A stretch of 64,000 bases of DNA from Cribrihabitans marinus (GTDB lineage Bacteria; Pseudomonadota; Alphaproteobacteria; Rhodobacterales; Rhodobacteraceae): assembly GCF_900109035.1 (NCBI RefSeq), contig NZ_FNYD01000007.1:204617-268616 (forward strand), given 5' to 3'. Shown here piece after piece: positions 37,046-46,110 of this stretch. Every line of letters begins with the position of its first letter. Within the stretch, counting starts at the first letter, position 1. The translations under genes were made by a program, and so were the position numbers. The notes under the pieces were generated by a model, which did not search any database, was not told where the DNA came from, and saw nothing but the letters and a program-made list of their open reading frames with translations.

Positions 37046-37162
37046 GCGGCGGGCGGCCTTTCGAAATGCGGGTGCGTCCGCAGCATGTGCGCCATCCGCG
37101 CCTTGCGTCAAGCCGCCGGTCATGCAACGCAGCAGACGGGCAAAGATCCGGGGGACCCGCCA

Positions 37163-38197
37163 ATGCAGGACGTGCGCGTCATCGCTCCGAACCTCAAGCG
37201 CCGCTTGTCGGGCGTCACCGCCACCATCGCGCGGCTGGTGCCCCTGCAGGCGCAGTGGATCGATATCGCCGCCACGGGCCCGGGCCTGCCCCGGGACATT
37301 CCGCATATCCCGCTCGCCGGGTTGCCTTTCCTGTCACGCGGGCCGCTGCGTGTCTGGCATGCGCGCCGCAACACCGAGATGCTGCTGGGGCTGATCCTGC
37401 GCCACGTGTTCCGGCTCAGGCTCAAGCTTCTGTTCACCAGCGCCTCGCAGCGCAGCCACAGCGGTTACACCAAGCGGCTGATCTCGCGGATGGACGCGGT
37501 AGTCGCCACCTCGCGCAAGACCGCCGGCTATCTCGACCGCGACGCCGATGTCATCATGCACGGCATCGACCTGCAGGGTTTCACGCCGCCCGAGGACAAG
37601 CCCACCCTGCGCCGTCAGCTGGACCTGCCCGAGGGGCTTCTGCTGGGCTGCTACGGGCGGATCCGCCACCAGAAGGGCACCGACGCCTTCGTAGAGGCGA
37701 TGATCGGCCTGTGCGAAAGCCGCCCGGACGTGAGCGGCATCGTGATGGGACGAGCCACCGACAGCCACTCGGCCTTTCTCGAAGGGCTCAAGGCGCGGGT
37801 GGACGAGGCCGGGATGGGCAAACGCATCCTGTTCCGGCCCGAGGTCACGGTGGATCGCATCGCCGACTGGTACCGGGTGCTCGACCTCTTCGTCGCGCCG
37901 CAGCGGTGGGAGGGGTTCGGCCTCACCCCGCTCGAGGCGATGGCCTGCGGCGTGCCGGTGCTGGCCACCGATGTGGGGGCGTTTTCGGAAATCGTCACCA
38001 GCCCCGAGCTGGGCCGCGTGGTTCCGCCCGATGACATCCCCGCCCTGACCCGTGCCGCGCAGGAAATGCTGGCGGATGCCGACGCGCTGGCGCGTGCATC
38101 GCAGGCCGTGCGCGCCCATGTCGAGGCGCATTTCGACATCGAGGGCGAGGCGCAGGCCCTGGTGGCGCTCTATCGCCGGCTGCTGGACGAAAGCTGA
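37163..38197 (+). CDS. GT4-family glycosyltransferase (LpcC-like)
   Basis: 344 residues from the ATG at 37163. GT-B fold: Gly-rich start MQDVRVIAPNLKRRLSGVTATI, LLGCYGRIRHQKGTDAFVEAM at the beginning of the donor domain, and the EX7E motif in WEGFGLTPLEAMACGVPVLATDVGAFSEI. The N-terminal pattern resembles LpcC, the mannosyltransferase of lipopolysaccharide core in rhizobia, which is the likeliest role. Cytoplasmic face of the inner membrane. Divergent from the DUF3095 gene. Confidence 0.85.
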   Translation: MQDVRVIAPNLKRRLSGVTATIARLVPLQAQWIDIAATGPGLPRDIPHIPLAGLPFLSRGPLRVWHARRNTEMLLGLILRHVFRLRLKLLFTSASQRSHSGYTKRLISRMDAVVATSRKTAGYLDRDADVIMHGIDLQGFTPPEDKPTLRRQLDLPEGLLLGCYGRIRHQKGTDAFVEAMIGLCESRPDVSGIVMGRATDSHSAFLEGLKARVDEAGMGKRILFRPEVTVDRIADWYRVLDLFVAPQRWEGFGLTPLEAMACGVPVLATDVGAFSEIVTSPELGRVVPPDDIPALTRAAQEMLADADALARASQAVRAHVEAHFDIEGEAQALVALYRRLLDES

Positions 38198-38296
38198 CGC
38201 CGATACCCGCAGCGCCCTGGCGGTGCCTGCGCTTACCCCTTTAATCCCGGCGCAATGGCGGCTATAGACGCGCGGCCTCAACATTGGAGTCGAGAC

Positions 38297-39319
38297 ATGG
38301 GTTATCGCGTCGTCATCGCAGGCGCCACGGGCAACGTGGGCCGCGAAATGCTGAACATCCTGGCCGAACGCCAGTTCCCGGTGGATGAGATCGCCGTCCT
38401 GGCAAGCCGCAGGTCGCTGGGCACCGAGGTAAGCTTTGGCGACAAGACCCTGACCACGCAGGATCTGGACGCCTTCGATTTCACCGGCTGGGACATGGCG
38501 CTTTTCGCCATCGGCTCGGACGCCACCAAGAAATACGCGCCCAAGGCCGCCGCCGCCGGCTGCGTGGTGATCGACAACAGCTCGCTCTACCGCTACGACG
38601 CCGACGTGCCGCTGATCGTGCCCGAGGTGAACCCGCAGGCGATCCACGGCTATGACAAGAAGAACATCATCGCCAACCCGAACTGCTCGACCGCACAGAT
38701 GGTCGTGGCGCTGAAGCCGCTGCATGACCGCGCCCGGATCAAGCGCGTGGTGGTCTCGACCTACCAGTCGGTCTCGGGCTCGGGCAAGGAGGGGATCGAC
38801 GAGCTCTGGGACCAGACCAAGTCGATCTACAATCCTACCGACGACAAGCCGGCCAAGAAGTTCACCAAGCAGATCGCCTTCAACGTGATCCCGCATATCG
38901 ACGTGTTCATGGACAGCGGCGACACCAAGGAGGAATGGAAGATGGTCGCCGAGACCAAGAAGATCGTCGATCCGTCGATCAAGGTCACCGCGACCTGCGT
39001 CCGGGTGCCGGTCTTTGTCGGCCATTCCGAAGCGGTGAACATCGAGACCGAGGATTTCCTGGACGAGGACGAGGCGCGCGACATCCTGCGCGAGGCGCCC
39101 GGCATCATGGTGATCGACAAGCGCGAGGACGGCGGATACGTCACGCCGGTCGAATGCGTCGGCGATTTCGCCACTTTCGTCAGCCGCATCCGCCAGGATT
39201 CGACCATCGACAACGGCCTGAACCTGTGGTGCGTGAGCGACAACCTGCGCAAGGGCGCGGCGCTGAACGCGGTGCAGATCGCCGAGTTGCTGGGCCGCGA
39301 GGTTCTCAAGAAAGGTTGA
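38297..39319 (+). CDS. asd: Aspartate-semialdehyde dehydrogenase
   Basis: 340 residues. NADP-binding GATGNVGREMLNIL, catalytic Cys in ANPNCSTAQMVVALKPL, STYQSVSGSGKEGIDEL, and the His-containing RVPVFVGHSEAVNIE. It reduces aspartyl phosphate to the semialdehyde, the branch point for lysine, diaminopimelate, threonine and methionine. Monocistronic; start at the ATG at 38297 behind GGAG. Confidence 0.97.
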   Translation: MGYRVVIAGATGNVGREMLNILAERQFPVDEIAVLASRRSLGTEVSFGDKTLTTQDLDAFDFTGWDMALFAIGSDATKKYAPKAAAAGCVVIDNSSLYRYDADVPLIVPEVNPQAIHGYDKKNIIANPNCSTAQMVVALKPLHDRARIKRVVVSTYQSVSGSGKEGIDELWDQTKSIYNPTDDKPAKKFTKQIAFNVIPHIDVFMDSGDTKEEWKMVAETKKIVDPSIKVTATCVRVPVFVGHSEAVNIETEDFLDEDEARDILREAPGIMVIDKREDGGYVTPVECVGDFATFVSRIRQDSTIDNGLNLWCVSDNLRKGAALNAVQIAELLGREVLKKG

Positions 39320-39452
39320 CCGCCAAGGTCCCGCCGCCGGCCCGGAGCCACGCGCATTCCGGGCCGGGGCCAATGCCCGCCCCTGCCCTGAGCTTGCTTT
39401 TGTGCGGCCCGCTTGCAACGCTGGCCGGAACAACAGCCAAGGCAGGTGCATC

Positions 39453-41084
39453 ATGCGCAACCCCATCCTCGCGATTGCCTTACTGGCGCTGCAACCGGCC
39501 TATGCCGAGACCATCGCCGTCTCCAGCCGCGTCACCGAAGTGACGATGCACCCCGACAGTGCCGCCATCTTGCGGCGCGCCGAGGTGTCCTTGCCCGCCG
39601 GCCGTCACCGGCTGGTGCTGCAGGGCGTGCCCGCCTCGGCGGTTTCCGAAAGCCTGCGGGTCGAGGTGGAGGGCGCGCGTCAGACCGGTACGTTGCTGCG
39701 CCAGGATCGGGTCCCGCCCCGCGATGCGGATACGCCCGAGATCGACGCCGCACGCCAGCGCATAGAAGAGATCGAAGACCGGATCCGCGGCGTCGAGGAT
39801 GATGCCCGCAGGGCCCGGCTGGCCGGCAGCGCAGCCGAGGCGTCCCTGACATTCCTGCGCGGGCTTGGCGAGAACGAGGGCCTGGCCGAGGCCGGCCCCG
39901 ACACGCTGCGAGACATCGCCCGGATGATCCGCGACGAGGCCGGAGCGGCCGGGGCGGCGGCGCTGGATGCCGAGATCGCGGCGCGGCGGATCGAGGACCA
40001 GCTGAGCGACCTGCGCGACGAACTGAAGGCCGCGCAGCAGGCCCTTGCCGCGCTCACGGTCGAGGATGAGGACCGCCTGTTCATCGCAATCGAGGTCGAC
40101 GCGCCAGAGGCGGCCGATGCCACCGTCACCTTGCGCTATCTCGTGCGCGGCGCAACCTATTGGACACCGGCCTATGACCTTCGGCTTGCCACTGGCGATG
40201 CGCCGTCGCTGACGCTGGAGCGGAGCGCGCTGGTGCGGCAGACCACCGGCGAGAACTGGACCGACGTGGCGCTGCACCTGTCGACTCTGGCCCCGGTCGG
40301 GCGGGCGGAGCCGAACGCATTGTTGCCCCTGCGCCTGCGGATCGGCCCACCCGAGGCCCCGGTGCGTCAGAGTCGGAGCCAGCCCGAATCCGACGGCCTC
40401 GCCTCACTGGTCGCCCCTGCGCTGGAGGCGCCCGCGCCGCCCCCACCGCTCTGGAAGGTCGCCGAGGGCCCGGGCGTCACCTACAGCTACGCCGTGCCGG
40501 TTTCGATCGCGTCCAGTGCCGACCTGCTGCGGCTGCGGCTCGACAGCCTGTCGCAACCGGCGCAGGAACGCGCCCTGGCGGTGCCCTTCCACGATCAGAC
40601 CGCGTTTCACATGGCGCGTGTCGAGGACGGCTGGGGCGAGGAGCTTCTGCCCAGCCAATACGCCGCGCGCTATGTCGACGGGGTTCTGGTCGGCACGAGC
40701 GGGTTTCCCGGACTGGCCGCCGGCCAGGAGGCCGAGTTCGGCTTCGGCCCGATCGACGGGCTGCGCATCAAGCGCGACGTCCTGGACCAGAGCGAGGGCG
40801 ACCGCGGCCTGATCAACCGCTCGAGCGAGCGGAACGAACGGGTCGAGATCGAGGTCGAGAACCTGACCGGGCGGGACTGGCCGCTGCGCGTGCTCGACCG
40901 TGTGCCCTATTCCGAGCAGGAAGACCTGGAAATCTGGTGGACCGCGTCGCCGCGGCCCGACGAAGATGATGTCGACAAGCAGCGCGGGATCCTGGCCTGG
41001 GACTTTGATCTGGGTACGGGCGACACGCGGACGATCCGCATCGACACCACCCTGACTTGGCCCGAGGGCATGGTTCTGCGCTGA
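39453..41084 (+). CDS. MuiA-family (DUF4140/DUF4139) secreted protein
   Basis: 543 residues. Signal peptide MRNPILAIALLALQPAYA; DUF4140 at about 25-120 (VTMHPDSAAILRRAEVSLPAG); a coiled coil at about 100-215; DUF4139 from about 215 to the end with LRYLVRGATYWTPAYDLRL, LSTLAP and GLINRSSERNERVEIEVENLTG. The family is named after a mucoidy inhibitor but its biochemical role is unknown. Probably periplasmic. Monocistronic with AGGCAGG before the ATG. Confidence 0.88.
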   Translation: MRNPILAIALLALQPAYAETIAVSSRVTEVTMHPDSAAILRRAEVSLPAGRHRLVLQGVPASAVSESLRVEVEGARQTGTLLRQDRVPPRDADTPEIDAARQRIEEIEDRIRGVEDDARRARLAGSAAEASLTFLRGLGENEGLAEAGPDTLRDIARMIRDEAGAAGAAALDAEIAARRIEDQLSDLRDELKAAQQALAALTVEDEDRLFIAIEVDAPEAADATVTLRYLVRGATYWTPAYDLRLATGDAPSLTLERSALVRQTTGENWTDVALHLSTLAPVGRAEPNALLPLRLRIGPPEAPVRQSRSQPESDGLASLVAPALEAPAPPPPLWKVAEGPGVTYSYAVPVSIASSADLLRLRLDSLSQPAQERALAVPFHDQTAFHMARVEDGWGEELLPSQYAARYVDGVLVGTSGFPGLAAGQEAEFGFGPIDGLRIKRDVLDQSEGDRGLINRSSERNERVEIEVENLTGRDWPLRVLDRVPYSEQEDLEIWWTASPRPDEDDVDKQRGILAWDFDLGTGDTRTIRIDTTLTWPEGMVLR

Positions 41085-41379
41085 CCGATCCGGCCCGCCG
41101 CGGTAACACGAGGCGCGCGAATCGCACCCTGGAAAACTGCAACTGTGAGGCGAAGTCGCCGCCCGTTTCGAATCAGTTAAAACCCACATCAAATCCTGTG
41201 TTTCGCAGGTCGAAAAAATCGGGCCGACCGCCGGCAATAATGCGTCACACAGTAGACAATCATTTGTCAGAATTGTGATTTGCCGCTTTTCAGCCTCAAG
41301 AATGATCAATTCCCGCCTCAATCTGAGCCAAACCTTAACGGTGTTCGCAAACCGCATACTCAGGGAAAGGAGGCAGCGA
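41085..41379. other. AT-richer leader region before three small ORFs
   Basis: 295 nt with visibly lower GC than its surroundings, including GTTAAAACC, TTGTCAGAATTGTG and CCTTAACGG stretches. No ORF is supported. It probably holds the promoter and 5' leader of the small-ORF string that follows, since the first ORF has a strong ribosome-binding site at the end of it. Confidence 0.5.
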
Positions 41380-41541
41380 ATGACCACCAGTTCGCTTTCT
41401 CTCGATACCGGCAAAGTTGTGTCGGCTCCCGCTCCGGGAAACCCGGTGACGAAAACCGGCGCAACGCGGCGCCTGCCATCGCTCGCCTGTTCCGACCTGG
41501 ACAGGATGTTCGAGCAGGCACAGAGCCGCGGCACCGGCTGA
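41380..41541 (+). CDS. Small ORF 1 (53 aa), unknown
   Basis: Translates MTTSSLSLDTGKVVSAPAPG ... ending FEQAQSRGTG. A near-consensus AAAGGAGG lies 6 nt before the ATG, which is the main reason to call it. Ser/Thr/Pro-rich N-terminus and a charged helical C-terminus; no TM or signal peptide. Not recognised. First of three consecutive small ORFs in the same direction. Confidence 0.5.
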   Translation: MTTSSLSLDTGKVVSAPAPGNPVTKTGATRRLPSLACSDLDRMFEQAQSRGTG

Positions 41542-41639
41542 CACATGCGGCGGCGCGGTTCCTGCCAGGGCCCGCCAAGACCGTGACGACGAAGCAAGAC
41601 GCGGGCCAAGACCGCCCGGCACAAACAAAGGGGATGACC

Positions 41640-41819
41640 ATGACCAGTATTCTGACATTCACACCGGGCACTCAGACCCGCCGCGCACCGGCCCCCAGGG
41701 CGATGACGCAGAACGTCGTTTCCATGGACGACTGGCGCAATGCCCCGCACCCGATCCGCACGCCGCACGGTGTCTTCTTCGTCACCAACGTCTGGGGGTC
41801 GTCCGGCGACGCCGCCTGA
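41640..41819 (+). CDS. Small ORF 2 (59 aa), unknown
   Basis: Starts MTSILTFTPGTQTRR and ends with an aromatic patch PHGVFFVTNVWGSSGDAA. AAAGGGG lies 6 nt before the ATG at 41640; an ATG two codons earlier is less well spaced. The Trp/Phe-rich end after a basic middle could be a membrane-surface or partner-binding patch. Not recognised; 98 nt after small ORF 1. Confidence 0.5.
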   Translation: MTSILTFTPGTQTRRAPAPRAMTQNVVSMDDWRNAPHPIRTPHGVFFVTNVWGSSGDAA

Positions 41820-41867
41820 AACCCCTCTCTTTCGCCCTCACACCAATCCGAATCCAGGAGAACCAAA

Positions 41868-42059
41868 ATGACCATCTCGCTCGCCGCCCAAGCCCGCAGC
41901 AACCGCCTCGCCGCACTGGCGCATCTGCGCACACTCCGCGAAAACGAAGGAGAAGGCGGCACCATCTGCGATCTGGCCGCCGCGCGCTCCAGCCGCAAGC
42001 CCACGCCGGTCTTCTTCTCGCGCCGCATGCAGGCAGAGCCGGAGCGGATGGCGGCCTGA
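41868..42059 (+). CDS. Small ORF 3 (63 aa), unknown
   Basis: Highly basic and helical: MTISLAAQARSNRLAALAHL ... RKPTPVFFSRRMQ. CCAGGAG lies 8 nt before the ATG. The charge and length recall small nucleic-acid-binding proteins, but no family is recognised. Followed by a 12-bp perfect hairpin, so the three small ORFs look like one transcription unit. Confidence 0.55.
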   Translation: MTISLAAQARSNRLAALAHLRTLRENEGEGGTICDLAAARSSRKPTPVFFSRRMQAEPERMAA

Positions 42060-42105
42060 CCTCCGCGACAGCACCCGACAATCCGGCCACTCACACAGCC
42101 GAAAC

Positions 42106-42136
42106 CGAAGGGGCAAGCCAGGCGCTTGCCCCTTCG
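42106..42136. terminator. Strong hairpin between small ORFs and carbonic anhydrase
   Basis: 12-bp perfect stem CGAAGGGGCAAG / CTTGCCCCTTCG with a 7-nt loop, between convergent genes. No long T tract on either side, but position and stability suggest a bidirectional terminator. Confidence 0.65.
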
Positions 42137-42150
42137 CCGTGAAAGGCGGT

Positions 42151-42801
42151 CTAGACCGCGATGAACCGGCCGGCGTCGGGGTCGTAATACTCCAGCCCGC
42201 CTTCGCCGATATCCGTCCAAAGGCCATGCAGCGTCAGCGAGCCGTCGGCAACCGCATCGGCGACGAAGGGAAAGGTCATGAGGTTGTCGAGCGAGGCCAG
42301 CACCGCCTGGTGCTCGAAACTGCGGGCTTGCTGGGTCGCGTCCTCGATATCCGCAACCGAGTCGAATTTCGGTCGCAGGATGTCCATCCAGCGTCCCACG
42401 AAGCTCTCCTTGGCCTCCAGTTCGGGTGCCTTTCCCTTGCACATGTCGATGCAGCCCTGCACGCCACCGCATTGCGAATGGCCCAGCACGATCAGATGCG
42501 CCACCTTCAGCACGGTGACCGCGTATTCCACCGCGGCGCTGGTGCCGTGGTGATCGCCGTCCGGCTCGTAGGGCGGCACCAGGTTGGCGATGTTGCGGTG
42601 AATGAAGAATTCGCCCTGGTCGGCCCCGAAGATCGAGGTCACGTGGACCCGGCTGTCACAACAGGAAATCACCATTGCGCGTGGCCGTTGCCCCTCGGAG
42701 GCCAGCCGTCGATACCAGGTCTTGTTCTCTTGATAGGCCGTGGCCTTCCAGCCGTGATAGCGTTGCACCAGGTAGCTGGGCAAGGGTTGAGCAATCGTCA
42801 T
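42151..42801 (-). CDS. Beta-class carbonic anhydrase
   Basis: 216 residues from the ATG at 42801. Zinc ligands in VISCCDSRVH and LGHSQCGGV, plus the family patch FIHRNIANLVPP. Interconverts CO2 and bicarbonate in the cytoplasm, needed for carboxylation at ambient CO2. Monocistronic; divergent from the small helical protein gene. A 12-codon upstream extension lacks support. Confidence 0.94.
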   Translation of the reverse strand: MTIAQPLPSYLVQRYHGWKATAYQENKTWYRRLASEGQRPRAMVISCCDSRVHVTSIFGADQGEFFIHRNIANLVPPYEPDGDHHGTSAAVEYAVTVLKVAHLIVLGHSQCGGVQGCIDMCKGKAPELEAKESFVGRWMDILRPKFDSVADIEDATQQARSFEHQAVLASLDNLMTFPFVADAVADGSLTLHGLWTDIGEGGLEYYDPDAGRFIAV

Positions 42802-42958
42802 CCTGTCTGTCCCGTCTTTCCGTTCACAAGGCCTCACTAGTCCGGATTAGCCGCGAATTCGAGGCATAATGCCCCGCGCGGGCAACCTTTTGCAAACGCC
42901 GCCGCGCGCAGGATGCCCCGGTACCGTGGGGGTGCAAACAGCATTTGGGGTGAGACCG

Positions 42959-43339
42959 GTGGACAAGGTGACAGCAATCAAACACAGCGAATCCGTCCGG
43001 CTGGACCGAGACAGGCTGCGCGGCCTGTATCGACAAATGGGCGACTCGGGGGCCGAGGACGTGCTGTGCCGCGCGATCGAGGAACTGGCGGTGCGCCTGT
43101 CGAGCTGCGAGCGCCTCTGGCGCGAAGGCCGGCGCAAAGAGCTGCGCAAAGCCGCCCGGTCGCTGTCGGCGATCGCCGAACAGATCGGCATGACCGAGAT
43201 CGTGCGTGTCGCCTCGGACACGGTCGGCGCAATCGACGGCGGCGACAGCGTGGCGACAGCGGCGACGCTCTTTCGACTGATCCGGGTCGGCGAGCGCTCG
43301 CTGACCGCGGTCTGGGATCTGCAGGACCTCTCGATCTGA
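42959..43339 (+). CDS. Small helical protein, possibly a degenerate HPt-like domain
   Basis: 126 residues from a GTG at 42959 behind GGGGTGAG. All-helical: DRLRGLYRQMGDSGAEDVLCRAIEELAVRL, then RKELRKAARSLSAIAEQIGMTEIVRVASDTV. This helical arrangement, with a small-residue-rich helix followed by IGM, resembles histidine-phosphotransfer domains, but the phosphorylatable His is absent. Conserved-looking but unnamed. Could be a pseudo-HPt adaptor; this is inference. Confidence 0.6.
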   Translation: MDKVTAIKHSESVRLDRDRLRGLYRQMGDSGAEDVLCRAIEELAVRLSSCERLWREGRRKELRKAARSLSAIAEQIGMTEIVRVASDTVGAIDGGDSVATAATLFRLIRVGERSLTAVWDLQDLSI

Positions 43340-43411
43340 GCGGCCGGGGGTTGCGGCCCCGGGCGCGGTCGCTACTCTGTGCGCAACTGACGACCCGGAC
43401 GGAAAGACCCC

Positions 43412-44794
43412 ATGAGTTTGAGCTTTGCCGACCCGCAAGAGGCCGCCTTGTCGTTACACGTGATCGCGCAACCGGATCTGCGGACATGGTGGGAAAGCCA
43501 GCCTGCCCCGGTGCGCCGCTGGGTCGAGGCCAGCGGTTTCACCGGCGCCATCGGGCAGGCCCTGCTGGTGCCCGACGCGGACGGCGCCCCCGCCCTGGCG
43601 CTCGCCGGTTACGGCACCCCGGCCAAACGCGCCCGCAAGCGCTTCGTCCTGGCCGCCGCGGCCGAGAAACTGCCCCAGGGCACCTACCGGCTGGCCGGCG
43701 GCGTCGCGGATGATGCGCTAGAGGCGGAGTGTTTCGGCTGGCTGATGACCGGTCATGTCTTCGACCGGTACAAGGCGCGCAAGGCCGGCACGGCGCGGCT
43801 GATCGCCCCGGACGGCATCGATGCCGCCCGGGTCGAGGCGATGGCGGCGGGCGAGGCGCTGATCCGCGACCTCATCGACACCCCGGCTCAGGACATGGGG
43901 CCCGATGCGCTGCAGCAGGCCACCGAGGCGCTGGCCGCAGAGTTCGGCGCGAGTTGCACGAGTGTCGCCGGCGACGACCTGCTGGCGCGCAACCTGCCGA
44001 TGATCCACGCGGTCGGGCGCGCCTCGGACCGGGCGCCCCGGCTGATCGACATGACCTGGGGCACCGAGGGGCCGCGCCTGACGCTGGTCGGCAAGGGCGT
44101 GTGCTTCGACACCGGCGGGCTGGACCTGAAACCGGCCTCGGCGATGGGGCTGATGAAAAAGGACATGGGCGGCGCGGCCAACGTGCTGGGCCTCGCGCGG
44201 ATGATCATGGCGCTGAACCTGCCGCTGCGGTTACAGGTGCTGATTCCGGCGGTCGAGAACGCGGTCGCGGGCAACGCTTTTCGGCCCGGCGATGTCCTGA
44301 CCTCGCGCAAGGGCCTGACCGTCGAAATCAACAACACCGATGCCGAGGGGCGGCTGGTCCTGGCCGACGCGCTGGCGCTGGCCGACGAGGAGGACAGCGA
44401 CCTGATCGTGTCGATGGCGACCCTGACCGGCGCCGCCAGGGTTGCCGTGGGTCCCGACCTCGCACCGTTCTACACCGATGACGAACCGGCTGCGGCGGCA
44501 CTGGCCGAGGCTGCAGGTCCGGCCGCTGATCCGGTCTGGCGGATGCCGTTCCACACCCCCTACGAGGCGATGATCGAGCCCGACATCGCCGATCTGGACA
44601 ACGCGCCTTCCGGCGGGTTCGCCGGCTCGATCACCGCGGCACTGTTTCTGCGCCGCTTCGTCGAACGCGCGCCCTATATGCATTTCGACATCTACGGCTG
44701 GAACCCCGCCAAGGCGCCGGGCCGGCCAAAGGGCGGAACCGGCCAGGGGCCGCGCGCGCTGCTGGGCGCCCTGCCGCGGATGCTGAAGCTGTGA
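43412..44794 (+). CDS. Leucyl aminopeptidase-family (M17) metallopeptidase
   Basis: 460 residues. M17 signature NNTDAEGRLVLADAL, catalytic Lys and ligands in VGKGVCFDTGGLDLKPASAMGLMKKDMGG, and GAARVAVGPDLAPFYT. Removes N-terminal residues from peptides in the cytoplasm, with two divalent metals. The N-terminal domain is shorter and more diverged than PepA. Its stop overlaps the GTG of the NlpC/P60 gene, so the two products are made together, suggesting a shared role in peptide or cell-wall peptide recycling. Confidence 0.92.
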   Translation: MSLSFADPQEAALSLHVIAQPDLRTWWESQPAPVRRWVEASGFTGAIGQALLVPDADGAPALALAGYGTPAKRARKRFVLAAAAEKLPQGTYRLAGGVADDALEAECFGWLMTGHVFDRYKARKAGTARLIAPDGIDAARVEAMAAGEALIRDLIDTPAQDMGPDALQQATEALAAEFGASCTSVAGDDLLARNLPMIHAVGRASDRAPRLIDMTWGTEGPRLTLVGKGVCFDTGGLDLKPASAMGLMKKDMGGAANVLGLARMIMALNLPLRLQVLIPAVENAVAGNAFRPGDVLTSRKGLTVEINNTDAEGRLVLADALALADEEDSDLIVSMATLTGAARVAVGPDLAPFYTDDEPAAAALAEAAGPAADPVWRMPFHTPYEAMIEPDIADLDNAPSGGFAGSITAALFLRRFVERAPYMHFDIYGWNPAKAPGRPKGGTGQGPRALLGALPRMLKL

Positions 44795-45615
44795 GCGACC
44801 GGCGCCTCTCCCCCGTCAACGCCCGCGTCGCCGCGGCGCATCTTGCAGAGGCGCCCGCCGGTCTCGCGCGTGTGCCCGGCACGCCGCGCTGTGTGGCGCG
44901 CCCGGTTGTGGACCTGATGCGCGCACCCGGCGGCCCGCGCGACCGCCAGCTGCTCCTGGGCGAGGCGGTGGATGTCTACGAAGACCGCGACGGCTGGGCC
45001 TTCGTGCAATCGGGCCGGGATGGCTATGTCGGCTATGTCGAGACCACCGCGCTGGGGCCGGCCATCGACGCGGGCCATTGGGTCTGCGCGCCGGCCACCC
45101 ATGCCTATGCCGCGGCGGACCTGAAATCACCCGAGCGCCTGGCGCTCAGCTTCGGCAGCCGGGTGCGCGTGACAGGCACCGCCGGCGGATTCGCAGAAAC
45201 CGCGCAAGGACATATCCCCGAGGTGCACCTGGCGCCGGTCTCCCAGCGGCTGACCGACCCGGTGGCGGTGGCGGCGCTGTTTCTCGGCACGCCCTACCTG
45301 TGGGGCGGCAACAGCCGCGCGGGCATCGACTGCTCGGGTCTGGTGCAGGCCGCGCTTCTGGCCTGTGGCCGGGATTGTCCGGGCGACAGCGATCAGCAGG
45401 AGGCCGCGCTGGGCCGGGCGCTGCCCACGGGCAGCGCGCCGGAGCATGGGGACCTGCTGTTCTGGGCCGGCCATGTCGCCTGGGTCGCCGATCCCGAGAC
45501 CATCCTGCATGCCAACGCCCATCACATGGCGGTTCAATACGAACCCCTGACACCGGCCATCGCCCGGATCCAGGCCCAGGGCGACGGTCCGGTCACATCA
45601 CACCGCCGGCTCTGA
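44791..45615 (+). CDS. NlpC/P60-family peptidoglycan hydrolase with SH3 domain
   Basis: 274 residues from a GTG overlapping the aminopeptidase stop. SH3-like module at about 35-85 (LLLGEAVDVYEDRDGWAFVQSGRDGYVGYV) and the C-terminal NlpC/P60 domain with catalytic Cys in GIDCSGLVQ (about 180) and His in GHVAWV (about 230). No signal peptide, so it likely cleaves gamma-D-Glu-diaminopimelate bonds of muropeptides in the cytoplasm. Together with M17 it looks like a recycling pair. Confidence 0.9.
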   Translation: MSDRRLSPVNARVAAAHLAEAPAGLARVPGTPRCVARPVVDLMRAPGGPRDRQLLLGEAVDVYEDRDGWAFVQSGRDGYVGYVETTALGPAIDAGHWVCAPATHAYAAADLKSPERLALSFGSRVRVTGTAGGFAETAQGHIPEVHLAPVSQRLTDPVAVAALFLGTPYLWGGNSRAGIDCSGLVQAALLACGRDCPGDSDQQEAALGRALPTGSAPEHGDLLFWAGHVAWVADPETILHANAHHMAVQYEPLTPAIARIQAQGDGPVTSHRRL

Positions 45616-45620
45616 CCGGA

Positions 45621-45664
45621 TCTTCATCTTTTTTACAAATACTCACGGCGCGCGGCCAGCCGCG
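45621..45664. repeat. Dispersed intergenic motif with GC hairpin
   Basis: Plus strand TCTTCATCTTTTTTACAAAT then ACTCACGG and a CGCGG/CCGCG stem. It lies between convergent nlpC and DUF2794 genes. The T tract after the nlpC stop could also act as a terminator tail. Confidence 0.65.
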
Positions 45665-45674
45665 GGCACTGCCG

Positions 45675-46025
45675 TCAATCGGGCTTCACCGCCCGGATCA
45701 GCTTGCGCTCGAGCACGCGCAGCACCGTGCGCAGGTCATGCCCGCGCTTGAGGATCTGCCCGTCCATTCCCACGACCGAATACATGCCCTGCCGCCCGCG
45801 CAGGCGGGGATGCTTCTCGATCCGGTAGAGCGGGTGCTCGGCAGTGCGCCGGAACACCGAAAAGACCGCCGTGTCGTGCAGGCTGGAAATACCGTAGTCA
45901 CGCCATTCCCCGGCGGCCACCATGCGGCCATAGAGCGACAGGATGACGGACAGCTCGCGGCGGTCGAATGCGACCTGCATCTGGGCCGGACCCGTCGGCA
46001 ACGGGCTGGGAGGCTGCATGTTCAT
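45675..46025 (-). CDS. DUF2794 protein
   Basis: 116 residues from the ATG at 46025. FDRRELSVILSLYGRMVAAGEWRDYGISSLHDTAVFSVFRR is the DUF2794 core, seen throughout alphaproteobacteria, with the following basic YRIEKHPRLRGRQGMYSVVG. No signal peptide or TM. Function unknown. Lies 85 nt after imuB and might be read through from it, though it is usually encoded alone. Confidence 0.88.
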   Translation of the reverse strand: MNMQPPSPLPTGPAQMQVAFDRRELSVILSLYGRMVAAGEWRDYGISSLHDTAVFSVFRRTAEHPLYRIEKHPRLRGRQGMYSVVGMDGQILKRGHDLRTVLRVLERKLIRAVKPD

Positions 46026-46110
46026 ACCGCCAAGCCTTGCCAGTTTTCGCCCGCAAATCAAGCCTTCACGCAACATGCGCCCTGCGGATGAGGCGCTGTG
46101 CCCACGCCGG

